A DNA stretch of 64,000 nt from Actinokineospora globicatena (GCF_024171945.1 NZ_JAMTCR010000002.1:248001-312000); one strand, 5' to 3'; counted from the first letter of the stretch, positions 17,574-26,176 are shown. Translations and numbers: made by a program. The notes: generated by a model from the letters alone, not told the origin.

Positions 17574-18584
17574 ATGGGTCCCGGTACCGAGCAGCTGCTT
17601 GCCACCAGCCGGGCCGCGGTACTGCCTGCGCTGCGTGCCGCCGTCGACTCGCTGCCGCCTGCCATGCGGCGGATAGCGTGCTACCACTTCGGATGGGTCG
17701 ACGCCTGCGGCGCCCCGATCGAGGCGGATAGCGGCAAGATGGTCCGCTCCGCGCTGACCCTGTTGTCGGCGGAGGCGGTCGGCGGCGACCCGGCGGACGC
17801 CGTCCCAGCGGCGGTGGCGATCGAACTCGTGCACAACTTCTCACTGCTGCACGACGACATCATGGACGGCGACCGGACCAGGCGGCACCGGGGCACGGCG
17901 TGGGCGGTGTTCGGCGTCCCGGCCGCCCTGCTCGCTGGCGACGCCTTGTGGGCACTGGCGTTGCGGGTGCTCGCCGCCGGACCGCACGCGGACCGAGCGC
18001 TTCCCTTGCTCACCGAGGCTTTGTGGCGGCTCATGGACGGCCAGAGCGCCGACGCCGACTTCCCGCACCGGCACTCGGTGACCCTCGCCGAGTGCGAGGC
18101 CATGGCCGCGGGCAAGACCGGCGCCGTCATGGCCTGCGCCACCGCCCTCGGCGCCCTCTTCGGCGGCGCCACCCCCGACCAACTCGCCCTCCTGCGCGAC
18201 ATGGGCGAACACCTCGGCCTGGCCTTCCAACTGGTCGACGACCTGCTCGGCATCTGGGGCGACCCCACAACAACGGGCAAACCCGGCGCCGACCTGGTCC
18301 ACCGCAAGCGCTCCCTGCCCGTGGTCGCCGCCCTCACTTCGAACACCCCCGCGGGCGCCGAACTGGCCACCCTCTACCTGGCCACCGACCACCCCATGAC
18401 CACCCCGGAACAAACCCGCGCCGCCACCCTCATCACCACCGCGGGCGGCCGCACCTGGGCCACCACCCAGGCCGAACTCCACCTGGCCCAAGCCACCACT
18501 GCCCTGCGCCGCACCAACCCACCCGCCCCCGCCCTGGCCAACCTCCTGGCCCTGGCCGACCACTTCGCCCACCGCACCAGCTGA
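17574..18584 (+). CDS. Polyprenyl diphosphate synthase
   Basis: Short-chain trans-prenyltransferase of 336 aa that makes linear prenyl diphosphates from IPP and DMAPP. The first Asp-rich motif is DDIMD (94-98) followed by GDRTRRHR; the second is DDLLGIWGD (222-230). KMVRSALTLL is the IPP-binding segment. Position -5 before DDIMD is Phe89 and -4 is Ser90, so the chain length (C15 or C20) cannot be fixed by eye. The ATG at 17574 follows GGAGGAAG. It is divergent from the terpene synthase and probably supplies its substrate. Confidence 0.93.
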   Translation: MGPGTEQLLATSRAAVLPALRAAVDSLPPAMRRIACYHFGWVDACGAPIEADSGKMVRSALTLLSAEAVGGDPADAVPAAVAIELVHNFSLLHDDIMDGDRTRRHRGTAWAVFGVPAALLAGDALWALALRVLAAGPHADRALPLLTEALWRLMDGQSADADFPHRHSVTLAECEAMAAGKTGAVMACATALGALFGGATPDQLALLRDMGEHLGLAFQLVDDLLGIWGDPTTTGKPGADLVHRKRSLPVVAALTSNTPAGAELATLYLATDHPMTTPEQTRAATLITTAGGRTWATTQAELHLAQATTALRRTNPPAPALANLLALADHFAHRTS

Positions 18585-19337
18585 TCCCACGATCGTCCAC
18601 ACAGGACTCTTTTGCCTCGCAACGGCTTCAATGGCCTCCAATGGCGCCAATAGTCCACATCGGACTTTCACCTGCGAGAGCAAACCCCGCTGCTCGCCGC
18701 ACCCGGCCCCACCAGCCGCCACAACCGGAGGCCGCCCCCGCAAACCCCGGCCCCCACCCTGTCCCGGGGGGCGTCCCCAGGCCCAGTGTACCGGGCCCCT
18801 ATCGCCCGAAGGGGTGACGGCGAAAACCTGTGGACAACTGGGGGGCCTGTGGACAACTTGATCTGGGGAGATGGTCGGCGGCGAGAAGTGGGCTGGGGGA
18901 AATCACCCGGTGGAGGGGCTCCGGGGAGGGGCGGCCTGCTGGTCGAAACGCAAGGGCGACCAGGGTTCGGTGCACGTGGGCGGACGCTGGCCCGGGGTGC
19001 GGGAGAGGCGCGGGCAGAACGAAGCCCAGCTCGCGCGACACCGGGCGGCCAGGGCGGGCATAGGGCCGAGGGTTGGGCGCCTACGGCTCGCGGCAGGGCA
19101 CGCCCAGGAGGGGCGCGCGCCCGGTGAGGGCACGAGACCACAGCGCCGCGGGTGTGCAGGAAGCACCCGAAGCGCCAGGCGCGGCAGGAACCGCCCGAAG
19201 GTCCGCGCACCACAGGAACGGCCCGAAGGTCCGGGCGCGGCAGGAACCGCCTGAGGTGCCGGGCGCAGCAGGAACCGCCGAAGTGCCGCCGGGCGGCGGG
19301 CGGCGGGCGGCGGGCGACCCAGGAAACCCAGGAAGAG
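18585..19337. other. 753-bp gene-free region with repeats
   Basis: No credible gene. It holds the second copy of the dispersed intergenic core (18756-18793), two TGTGGACAA sequences (18829-18837 and 18848-18856; TTGTCCACA on the other strand, the Streptomyces DnaA-box consensus) starting 19 bp apart, a 28-bp tandem repeat (19156-19295) and a GGC/GGGC-rich simple-sequence run (about 19288-19315). Confidence 0.7.
19156..19295. repeat. 28-bp tandem repeat, five imperfect units
   Basis: Units begin at 19156, 19184, 19212, 19240 and 19268, each opening with GCAGGAA or ACAGGAA and containing a CCCGAAGG-like block. The period is exactly 28, not a multiple of three, so it is not a coding repeat. It lies just past the 3' end of the DivIVA-like gene. 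Confidence 0.85.
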
Positions 19338-20210
19338 CTAGCTGGTCGTCTGTGGCAGCGGCAGGTTCTTGGCCGTTGGCGCGTTGGCGGTGGTTTCGTC
19401 CAGTTCGGACTCGGCTTCGAGGGGTTGGAGGAGTTGGGAGCTCTGCGTCAGCAGCTCCGAGGTGCCCCGCAACCGCCCGGCCAACTGCTCGCGCAGGGCT
19501 GTCAGCCGCTCCACCTGGCTGGTGGCCGTGGCGATGCGCTTGTCGGCTTCGTCGGTCGCGGCCTGGACGAGCGCGGCGGCCTCGGCGGTGGCCGTGGCGC
19601 GGGCGGTGGTGACCTCGGTGTCGAGGTCGGAGCGGCGGGTGGCGAGTTCCTGCTGGAAGGCCTGCTCGAGCCGCTGGCGGTCGCGTTCGGCTTGGTCGTC
19701 GGTGGTGCGCTGGCGGGCCGTGGCGGCGGTGGTCATGTCGTCGACCTTGGTGCGGGTCTCGGCCATGAACTCGGCGTGCGCGGTGTGCAGTTCGGCGTGG
19801 CGCTTCTCGGCGTCGGCCATCAGGGCGCGGTAGCGGTCGCGCAGGGCCACGGAGGCGGCCTCGGCGGCGGACCACGCGGTGTCGGCGGCGGCCTCGGCGC
19901 GGGCGGTGATCTCCCTGGCCTGCGCCTCGGCGGTGGCGATGGTGCGGGCGGCCCGCTCGGCGGCGTTGGGGGCCGAGGACGCGGCGGCGGCGTTGCCGAT
20001 CTTGTCGAGGCGCTCGGTGAGGGCGGCGATCTCGCGGCGGGCCAGCTGGAGCTGGCCGTCGACCTCCTCGGCGCGCGCCAGTGCCTCGTCCCGCTCGGCG
20101 GTGATCGCGGCGTGCTGGTCGGCGAGGGTGCCGAGGTAGCGCTTCACCTGGGTCCGGTCGTAGCCGTGCCGCGACACGCCGAACTCGGGGTGATCCTGCT
20201 GGGGGCCCAT
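19338..20210 (-). CDS. DivIVA-like coiled-coil protein
   Basis: A 290-aa protein. The first 25 residues (FGVSRHGYDRTQVKRYL) match the DivIVA/Wag31 membrane-binding motif, where a Phe/Arg-Gly-Tyr-Asp turn precedes the coiled coil. Residues about 30-255 are heptad-rich and Ala/Glu/Arg-rich with no other domain. It is not Wag31 itself, which sits in the dcw cluster; relatives are polar-growth or scaffold proteins. No strong Shine-Dalgarno precedes the ATG at 20210. It is transcribed in the same direction as the upstream CooC-like ATPase, 145 bp away. Confidence 0.8.
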   Translation of the reverse strand: MGPQQDHPEFGVSRHGYDRTQVKRYLGTLADQHAAITAERDEALARAEEVDGQLQLARREIAALTERLDKIGNAAAASSAPNAAERAARTIATAEAQAREITARAEAAADTAWSAAEAASVALRDRYRALMADAEKRHAELHTAHAEFMAETRTKVDDMTTAATARQRTTDDQAERDRQRLEQAFQQELATRRSDLDTEVTTARATATAEAAALVQAATDEADKRIATATSQVERLTALREQLAGRLRGTSELLTQSSQLLQPLEAESELDETTANAPTAKNLPLPQTTS

Positions 20211-20355
20211 GGCGACGACCGTACCCGCGAGGCCACCGGCGGCAACATGAAGGCCGCTCGACCGGGTGACACATCACCCCGCAGAGGGGGTCCAACAGCC
20301 CCGGGATGCCGCAGCGGCACCTGCCTGCCGGGAGCCGTTGACCACCGGGACCCCC

Positions 20356-21315
20356 TCAGCCAGCCAGCGACACCGGACCGGGCACGAACCCCGGGTCGAC
20401 CTGCTCGGCCAGGTCGCGGCCCGCGCGCCCGTTGGCCCACGCGGAAGCGTTGCGCAGGTGGAACTCCACGGTCTGCCGGTGGAACTTCGGCCAGTCCTGC
20501 TCGACCCCGTCGACCAGGGCGCGCATCGCGCGCAACGCCTCGCGGTTGGCCGGTTCGAGCCGCTCGACCGGCCGGATGTCACCGCGCTCGGCGGCCCGGA
20601 CGTGGTCGGAGCGGCCGATCCAGGTGAGCAGGTCGGCACCGACGTGCTGGCGCAGGAACGCCACGTCATCGGCATCGATGACCTTGTTGCCGACCACCGC
20701 GACCCGCACGTCGAAGTCCCGCGCGTAGTCCAGGTACTGCCGGTAGACGCCGACGCTGCGCAGCGTGGGCTCGCACACCAGGAAGGTGACATCGAATCGG
20801 GTGAACAGGCCGGAAGCGAATGAATCGGCGCCCGCGGTCATGTCGACCACCGCGTACTCGCCTGCGCCGTCGACCATGTGGTTGAGCAGCAGCTCGACCG
20901 CGCCGACCTTCGAGTGGTAGCAGGACACCCCGAGGTCGGACTCGGCGAACGGGCCGGTCGCGGCCAGCCGGACGCCGTCGACCCGGCGGACGAACCGGGC
21001 GTAGAGCGGGTTGTCGTCGTCGATGCCGATCAGCCGGGAGCCCCGGCCGGGCGGGGTCGTCTTGATCATGTCGGCGGCCGAGTGCACCAGCGGGTTGTCC
21101 CCGCGCAGGTGGTCCTTGATGGCCGTCAGGTGCTCACCGAGGGTGGGCTGGGTGTGGTCGTCGGCGGCGCCGAGGGCGGCGGCGAGGTGCTGGTTGATGT
21201 CGGCGTCGATGCCGAGCAGCGGCGGTGTGGGGGTCTCTGCGGCCAGGTGGCGCAGGAACAGCGACGCCAGCGTGGTCTTGCCGCTGCCGCCCTTGCCTAC
21301 GAAGGCGATCTTCAC
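20356..21315 (-). CDS. CooC/MinD-type P-loop ATPase
   Basis: A 319-aa ATPase of the SIMIBI class. The deviant Walker A is KGGSGKTT (residues 8-15), DADINQ lies in the next strand, and VVDMTAGADSF is the Walker B region. Relatives include CooC, which inserts nickel into CO dehydrogenase, but no CO dehydrogenase or nickel enzyme is in the window, so the client is unknown. The GTG at 21315 is preferred to the longer frame because VKIAFVGKGG is the family start and GGAG lies just upstream. The 87-bp upstream gap contains an A/T-rich quasi-palindrome. Confidence 0.85.
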   Translation of the reverse strand: MKIAFVGKGGSGKTTLASLFLRHLAAETPTPPLLGIDADINQHLAAALGAADDHTQPTLGEHLTAIKDHLRGDNPLVHSAADMIKTTPPGRGSRLIGIDDDNPLYARFVRRVDGVRLAATGPFAESDLGVSCYHSKVGAVELLLNHMVDGAGEYAVVDMTAGADSFASGLFTRFDVTFLVCEPTLRSVGVYRQYLDYARDFDVRVAVVGNKVIDADDVAFLRQHVGADLLTWIGRSDHVRAAERGDIRPVERLEPANREALRAMRALVDGVEQDWPKFHRQTVEFHLRNASAWANGRAGRDLAEQVDPGFVPGPVSLAG

Positions 21316-21361
21316 GGGGGTCTCCGGTGGTGCTGGTGGATCGGACCCCACTACTGGTATC

Positions 21362-21375
21362 GGTTATCATTATCC
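21362..21375 (-). promoter_or_regulatory. A/T-rich quasi-palindrome upstream of the CooC-like gene
   Basis: On the minus strand it reads GGATAATGATAACC, 47 bp before the GTG. It stands out from the GC-rich surroundings and resembles Fur-family (Zur/Fur) boxes in composition and quasi-symmetry. GATAAT could also be a -10 element. Assignment to a particular regulator is not possible from sequence alone. Confidence 0.35.
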
Positions 21376-21402
21376 AAAGCAAGCGGGATCACCCGAATGT
21401 GA

Positions 21403-22530
21403 TCAGCTCGGTTGGGCGATCTGCGCGTTGGGCATTGCCCGGAACGCGTCGAGCACCGCCGGGTCCTGCAAGGCGAGCCATTCCACGACCTCCGAGTAGG
21501 TGGCGCACACCGTCTCGGGTTTCGCGCACACCGAACCCATGAACTTCTCCGTCGCCGCGGTGAACGCGCCGCCGGACCAGTTGTTGAAGTGGTTGCCCAC
21601 CACCATCGGCGCCCGGTTCCCGTCGAACGCGGCCTGGTAGGCGCGTTCATAGGTCTCCTGGACGACGGCGGTGAACTCGGGCGCCCGACTCGGGTCGTCC
21701 TTCGCCTTGTTCAGCAGGTACCAGAAGTTGTAGTCCATCATGATTGTCTTCTTGTACTTCAGCCCTGGCACCCGAACCGAGGGCATGGCAAATTCCCACA
21801 CCCCGTGCTGTGTCGTGGGCCAGGCGAGTCCGTCGCTGACCTGGCTGGTGTCGTAGGTCATCCCGCGGCTGGCGAGCACCGGCAGCAGCACGTCGAACTG
21901 GCCCTCCAGGCACGGTGTCCGACCGCCCTTGATGGCCTTCGGGTCGACCTTGAGGCCCTGCGCCCTGCCCCGGTCCACGAAGGCGAAGAACTGGTCCAGC
22001 TCGGAGTTCCACTGCGCGGCGTCCCACCGGCCGACGCCGGGCTCGGCGCCCTGGCAGAAGTGCCCGTTGTAGTGGGTGCCGACCTCGTTGCCCTGGTCGA
22101 CGGCGGCGTTGAGGTCGCCGATGAGCGCCTGGACGTCCTGCTGCGTGCCGCCGAACCCGATCGACGCGCGGCCGGGTTTGTGGCCGGGGCCGGTGTACTC
22201 GGCTTTCTGCTCGTCGGTCAGCAGGTAGATACCGGACAAGAAGCCCGAGAAATGCGCGTTCACACTTCTCGCCAATGGCAAGAACTTCTGCCAGTGCTCG
22301 TGCGAGCCCGCGCCGTCGAAGGAGAACAGGACGAACTGCGGTGGTTTCTCACCCGGGTTCAGCTTCCGCATCCACTTCGGCGGACCGGCGGATGCCTGCG
22401 GGTGTGGTTCCGCTTCGAGCACGCGCGTTTGCGGTTGCGGACGCACGGTACCGACGACGACCAGAATGACGAATGCCAACGCCAGTGCCACCCCGACGGC
22501 GACGATCTCCCAACGCCTTCTCGTTGTCAT
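21403..22530 (-). CDS. Secreted polysaccharide deacetylase-like protein
   Basis: A 375-aa protein with an N-terminal membrane anchor (about residues 8-28) and an extracytoplasmic NodB-like domain. LFSFDGAGS resembles motif 1 (TFDD) but has Gly in place of the second Asp. GTHYNGHF supplies the two metal histidines of motif 2. GGRTPC is the likely motif 3. A deacetylase acting on cell-wall or capsular polysaccharide is probable, but the altered motif 1 leaves activity uncertain. GGAGGG precedes the ATG at 22530. Confidence 0.8.
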   Translation of the reverse strand: MTTRRRWEIVAVGVALALAFVILVVVGTVRPQPQTRVLEAEPHPQASAGPPKWMRKLNPGEKPPQFVLFSFDGAGSHEHWQKFLPLARSVNAHFSGFLSGIYLLTDEQKAEYTGPGHKPGRASIGFGGTQQDVQALIGDLNAAVDQGNEVGTHYNGHFCQGAEPGVGRWDAAQWNSELDQFFAFVDRGRAQGLKVDPKAIKGGRTPCLEGQFDVLLPVLASRGMTYDTSQVSDGLAWPTTQHGVWEFAMPSVRVPGLKYKKTIMMDYNFWYLLNKAKDDPSRAPEFTAVVQETYERAYQAAFDGNRAPMVVGNHFNNWSGGAFTAATEKFMGSVCAKPETVCATYSEVVEWLALQDPAVLDAFRAMPNAQIAQPS

Positions 22531-22669
22531 CCGCGTTCCCTCCCCGGTTGTCCGCCGCTCCCCACCGGAATAGACGCGCGACGGGATGACTCGTTGCCAC
22601 CGGTGATTCGCCGTCCCCCGGACGTGACCGATCGCCCCGGTTCAGGGACACCCAGCCGGGGGGACGACC

Positions 22670-23431
22670 TCAGGCGGGTACGGCGATGACCACCCGGTTG
22701 GACTCGTAGCCGTCCGACCCGCCGACCCACTGGCCACCGCAGGTGACCAGGACGACCCGGTGCGGACCGGTCTGCCCGAAGAACTCCTCGGCCCTGGCAG
22801 GCAGGTCGTGCTTGCTGACCGTCTCCACCCGGGTCACCCGGTAGCGCCACTGGGTGCCCTTGTCGTCGACGACCGAGACGAGGTCACCGACCCGCGAGCT
22901 CCACAGCTCGGAGAACGGCCCCGTGGCGCCCTTCCAGTTGACGTGCCCGGCGAACACGGAGGCGCCCGTGGGCGCGTCGAGCCCCGCGCCCCACCAGGTG
23001 GCCTCCTTGACCCCGCTCGGGACCGGCAGCGTGGCGTCCGGGCCGAGTTCCTTGCGCACCAGGGTCGCGGTGCCGCCCTTGGCGAGCCGCAGCGTGCCGG
23101 GGCGCTGCCCGGCCACCGGCTGGCGCGGCGGCGGGGGTGCTTCGGCGGCGGGCGGCGTGGTGGTCGAGGTCGGTGGTGGCGCGCTCGGCTCCACCGACGG
23201 CGCGGGTTCGGCCGGCTTCGGCTTGATCTGGGACCGCAGACCGGCCAGTGCCGCGTCGCTCTCGTTGGCGGCCTTGCGGATGGCGGTGAGCTGCAGACCC
23301 GGTTGGGCGGGCAGCGGCAACCCCTGGACCGGGGTCGGCGACGCGAAGGTCAACCCGCAGACCAGGAGCACGAGCACGCCCGCCCCACCCGCGACGGCGG
23401 GTGGGGCGAGCGTCGAGCTACGGCGAGCCAT
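22670..23431 (-). CDS. Class F sortase
   Basis: Transpeptidase-like protein of 253 aa: signal anchor (about 10-30), a Pro/Ser/Thr-rich stalk (about 70-110) and a sortase domain. The catalytic Cys is in VLVTCGG, the His in FAGHVNW and the Arg in YESNRVV. It follows the surface adhesin gene by 6 bp on the same strand, so the two are co-transcribed. The adhesin ends in a transmembrane anchor but shows no LPXTG or LAXTG, so a substrate relation is inferred from position only. Confidence 0.9.
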   Translation of the reverse strand: MARRSSTLAPPAVAGGAGVLVLLVCGLTFASPTPVQGLPLPAQPGLQLTAIRKAANESDAALAGLRSQIKPKPAEPAPSVEPSAPPPTSTTTPPAAEAPPPPRQPVAGQRPGTLRLAKGGTATLVRKELGPDATLPVPSGVKEATWWGAGLDAPTGASVFAGHVNWKGATGPFSELWSSRVGDLVSVVDDKGTQWRYRVTRVETVSKHDLPARAEEFFGQTGPHRVVLVTCGGQWVGGSDGYESNRVVIAVPA

Positions 23432-23437
23432 GCCCGG

Positions 23438-24910
23438 TCAGTGCCCCCAGTCCTTGCGCATCCGGCGGCCGACCACGATCGGCCCGCGGCCCTTGCGCAC
23501 CAGGGCGGTGCCGGCACCGGCGGCGAACAGCAGCAGCGCGCCGAGGGCGACCAGCAGCCCGGTGGACGGGCCACCGGCGTCGAGCACGGCGGCGGCGTTG
23601 GCCGGGCCGTCACCGGCCGGGATGGTCTGCGGGACGGTGGGCACGTTCGGCTTGTTGACCAGCCGCAGTTCCACCGTCTTGCCCGGTTCGAGCTTCCCGC
23701 ACGCGGACGGCGGGTTGTTCGGGTCGTAGGACTGCTCGTAGCCCGGCGGCGCCGCGACCTCGGTGACGCAGACCTCCTGCGGGGTGCGCAGGTTGGGCAC
23801 GGTGGCCTTGCCGTCGGCGCCGGTCACCACGACCAGCGGCTTGCCGTCCGCGCCGACCAGGGGTTTGCCGTCCTGGTCGACCGCGGGGGTCGTCTTGTCG
23901 GCGCCGGTGACCTTCAGCGACACCGAGGCGATGCCCTGCCCGGTCTTCTCGTCGACCTTGGCCACCGCGACCTGGCCGGGCGCGGTGACGGCGGTGGTGT
24001 CGGCCGCCGCCTTGAGCTCCTTCTCGCCGCCGGTGGACACCACGCTCTGCGTGCCGTCCTCGACGGCGTGCTGGACGACCGGCTGGTCGGCCGGGGCGAG
24101 CAGCGAGATCGACACCGATGGCTTCGGCCCGGTCGGCACGACCTCCAGCGCGATGGGGCCGCCGTTGTCCTTGGTGGTCGCGGTCAGCTCGGTCTTGCCA
24201 CCCGAGGTGGCGTCGGTCAGCACGACCTTGACCGGGACCTTGCCGACGCCGCTGCCGCCCGCGCCGCGCACCTCGATGGGCCAGGTGTCCGGGGTGCCGA
24301 TGACCTGCGGCTTGGTCGGCTTGGTCAGCAGCGGGGTCCACGGGCCGTGGTTGGCGGTGGCGTCGGCCCTGAGCTTGGCGACGGTCCGCATCGCGCCGGG
24401 GAGCTTCTCCTCCAGCGCACGCTCGTGGAAGGGAACGTTGTAGGCGATCGTGCGGAATCCGTTGGTGGCCGGGTCGAGGTCGGCCGGGGTGCGCGGGGCC
24501 GCCGTCCACTGGTGCAGCAGGTGCGCCAGGGCGGCCGACTCGGCGGTGTCCTTGGTGTCGGCGTAGCGCAGCAGCAGGTAGGAGATGTCGGCGGCGTGGA
24601 CCGGGTCGAGCGCGGCGCCGTACTTGGTCTTGAGCACGTCACTGGGCTGGTAGACCTCGTTGGTGTCGGGCTCCTTGAACGCGAACTTGACGCACCAGAC
24701 CTGCTTGCCGTTCACGAGGTAGGACCCGAGCCAGTCCTCGGTGGCTTCCCTCGGCGGGTCCTTGTAGGGCTGCAGGGCCACCCCGATGCCGGGGCCCTTC
24801 TTGTACTCGGCGGCGGCGGGTGGGGCGCCGACGACGAGTAACGCCGCCGACAGGGTGGCCACCGTCGCCACCGCAGAGCTCAGCCGGGCACCGAGTGTGG
24901 ATCGCCGCAT
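23438..24910 (-). CDS. Large surface protein with SpaA/Cna-B-like domains
   Basis: A 490-aa exported protein. The signal peptide is residues about 1-37 (ending in PPAAAEYK). The N-terminal domain contains WCVKFAF and, later, AHLLHQW; a Cys followed by a Gln/Trp segment is reminiscent of thioester domains of Gram-positive adhesins. A prealbumin-like (SpaA) domain follows at about 315-420 (GQVAVAKVDEKTGQGIASVSLKV to EVCVTEVAAPPGY). The C-terminal helix (about 455-475) is followed by a basic tail. The ATG at 24910 follows AAGGAG. It forms an operon with the class F sortase and probably binds surfaces or host-like partners. Confidence 0.85.
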   Translation of the reverse strand: MRRSTLGARLSSAVATVATLSAALLVVGAPPAAAEYKKGPGIGVALQPYKDPPREATEDWLGSYLVNGKQVWCVKFAFKEPDTNEVYQPSDVLKTKYGAALDPVHAADISYLLLRYADTKDTAESAALAHLLHQWTAAPRTPADLDPATNGFRTIAYNVPFHERALEEKLPGAMRTVAKLRADATANHGPWTPLLTKPTKPQVIGTPDTWPIEVRGAGGSGVGKVPVKVVLTDATSGGKTELTATTKDNGGPIALEVVPTGPKPSVSISLLAPADQPVVQHAVEDGTQSVVSTGGEKELKAAADTTAVTAPGQVAVAKVDEKTGQGIASVSLKVTGADKTTPAVDQDGKPLVGADGKPLVVVTGADGKATVPNLRTPQEVCVTEVAAPPGYEQSYDPNNPPSACGKLEPGKTVELRLVNKPNVPTVPQTIPAGDGPANAAAVLDAGGPSTGLLVALGALLLFAAGAGTALVRKGRGPIVVGRRMRKDWGH

Positions 24911-25320
24911 GGGTCGTCGGCTCCTTGCCGCGCCGGGGCAGCGCACGGCCGTCGGCGCTTGAAGTGCGGGACTTTCCTGGCGGTGCGGCCCGCCAAGGGA
25001 GACGGTTGGGGACCGGGGGGCGCACCTCGTGCGAGCCTGCTAGGCGGGCGGGGGGCCGGGCAATCCGCCCAACGGGTGGAGATGATCATGGTTACCCTGC
25101 GGCGTTCCCCCAGGTCGGTGCCAGGTCCGGACCAGGGTGGGGGTATCGGACGGCGTAGGGTGCACCTCGGCCGGTCACGCACGGTGTGGTGCGCGGGAAT
25201 CGACGGTGCCCGCACTGCGTTGCTCCGAATGTGGGTAAAGTGGGTTTTACCCAGCGGGAACCGGTCGGCCGGGTCGATCGTTGACCGTCAGCAGGCGCCA
25301 TCCAGGCCCAGGAGGATCAG
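24911..25320. other. 410-bp divergent spacer
   Basis: No credible gene. It separates the adhesin operon (minus) from the Bax-inhibitor-like gene (plus) and must hold both promoters. The only clear structure is the inverted repeat at 25232-25253; a small ATGATCAT palindrome lies near 25082-25089. Confidence 0.5.
25232..25253 (+). promoter_or_regulatory. Inverted repeat TGGGTAAA-N6-TTTACCCA
   Basis: A perfect 8-bp inverted repeat separated by GTGGGT, 67 bp before the GTG of the Bax-inhibitor-like gene. Its composition (A/T arms) suits a protein-binding operator overlapping a promoter (TAAAGT at 25236-25241 fits TANNNT). No regulator is recognised. Confidence 0.45.
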
Positions 25321-26130
25321 GTGCGTTCTACCAGCAACCCCGCGTTCCGTAACCTGCCGCAGGGCGGTTACGCGGGCTTCCAGCCCCAGGCCCAGGGCTA
25401 CCAGGACCAGGGCTACCCGCCCGGGTACGGCAGCCCGAGCGCGCCAGCGGGCACCGGCGACCGGCCGATGACCGTCGACGACGTCGTCACCAAGACCGCG
25501 GCCACCCTCGGCGTCGCCCTCGTGGTGGGCATCATCACCGCGGTGCTCGTGCTCGGCAAGGACATCAGCCCGTACCCGCCGATGATCATCGGCGCCATCG
25601 TCGGCCTGGTCATCTCGCTCGTCATCATCTTCAAGAAGACCCCGAGCCCCGCGCTCGTGCTGACCTACTCGGCGGCCGAGGGCCTGTTCCTCGGTGCCAT
25701 CACCGGTGTCTTCGAGATGTTCGTCCCCGGCATCGCCTTCCAGGCGATCCTGGGCACCGCGCTGGTGTTCATCACCATGCTGGTGGTCTACAAGACCGGC
25801 GCCATCAAGGTCACCCCGAAGCTGACCAAGTGGATCATCGGTGCCACCGTCGGCGCCGCTGGCCTGATGCTGGTCAACCTGGTGCTCTCGATGTTCGGCG
25901 TGAACATGGGAATCCGCGACGCCGGACCGCTGGGCATCGGCATCAGCCTGCTGTTCATCGGCATCGCCGCGTTCAACTTCCTGCTCGACTTCGACATGGC
26001 CGACCAGATGATCCGCTCCGGCACCCCGTCGAAGTTCGCCTGGTACGTCGCCTTCGGCCTGATGACCACCCTGGTCTGGCTGTACCTGGAGATCCTGCGC
26101 CTGCTCTACATGCTGCAGAGCAGCGACTGA
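25321..26130 (+). CDS. Bax inhibitor-1/YccA family membrane protein
   Basis: A 269-aa protein with a Gln/Tyr/Pro-rich cytoplasmic N-terminus (about 45 residues) and about seven hydrophobic helices ending in the aromatic LYLEILRLLYML segment typical of the family. The C-terminal half contains the conserved acidic residues around FDMADQ. YccA relatives interact with FtsH protease or act as ion channels; the role here is unknown. AGGAGG lies 5 nt before the GTG. A terminator hairpin follows. Confidence 0.9.
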   Translation: MRSTSNPAFRNLPQGGYAGFQPQAQGYQDQGYPPGYGSPSAPAGTGDRPMTVDDVVTKTAATLGVALVVGIITAVLVLGKDISPYPPMIIGAIVGLVISLVIIFKKTPSPALVLTYSAAEGLFLGAITGVFEMFVPGIAFQAILGTALVFITMLVVYKTGAIKVTPKLTKWIIGATVGAAGLMLVNLVLSMFGVNMGIRDAGPLGIGISLLFIGIAAFNFLLDFDMADQMIRSGTPSKFAWYVAFGLMTTLVWLYLEILRLLYMLQSSD

Positions 26131-26146
26131 TCGCACTGACTCGTGA

Positions 26147-26176
26147 GGGGCGCCCGACCGGCTGGTTGGGCGCCCC
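26147..26176 (+). terminator. Terminator after the Bax-inhibitor-like gene
   Basis: GGGGCGCCC / GGGCGCCCC stem (26147-26155 with 26168-26176) with an inner ACC/GGT pair, followed by TTCCGTTT, 17 bp after the stop. Confidence 0.85.

Noticed and set aside
19152-20627. A 491-aa open frame on the plus strand over the DivIVA-like gene
   Set aside because: It is a Gly/Val-rich shadow of the minus-strand coiled-coil gene and begins within a non-coding 28-bp tandem repeat.
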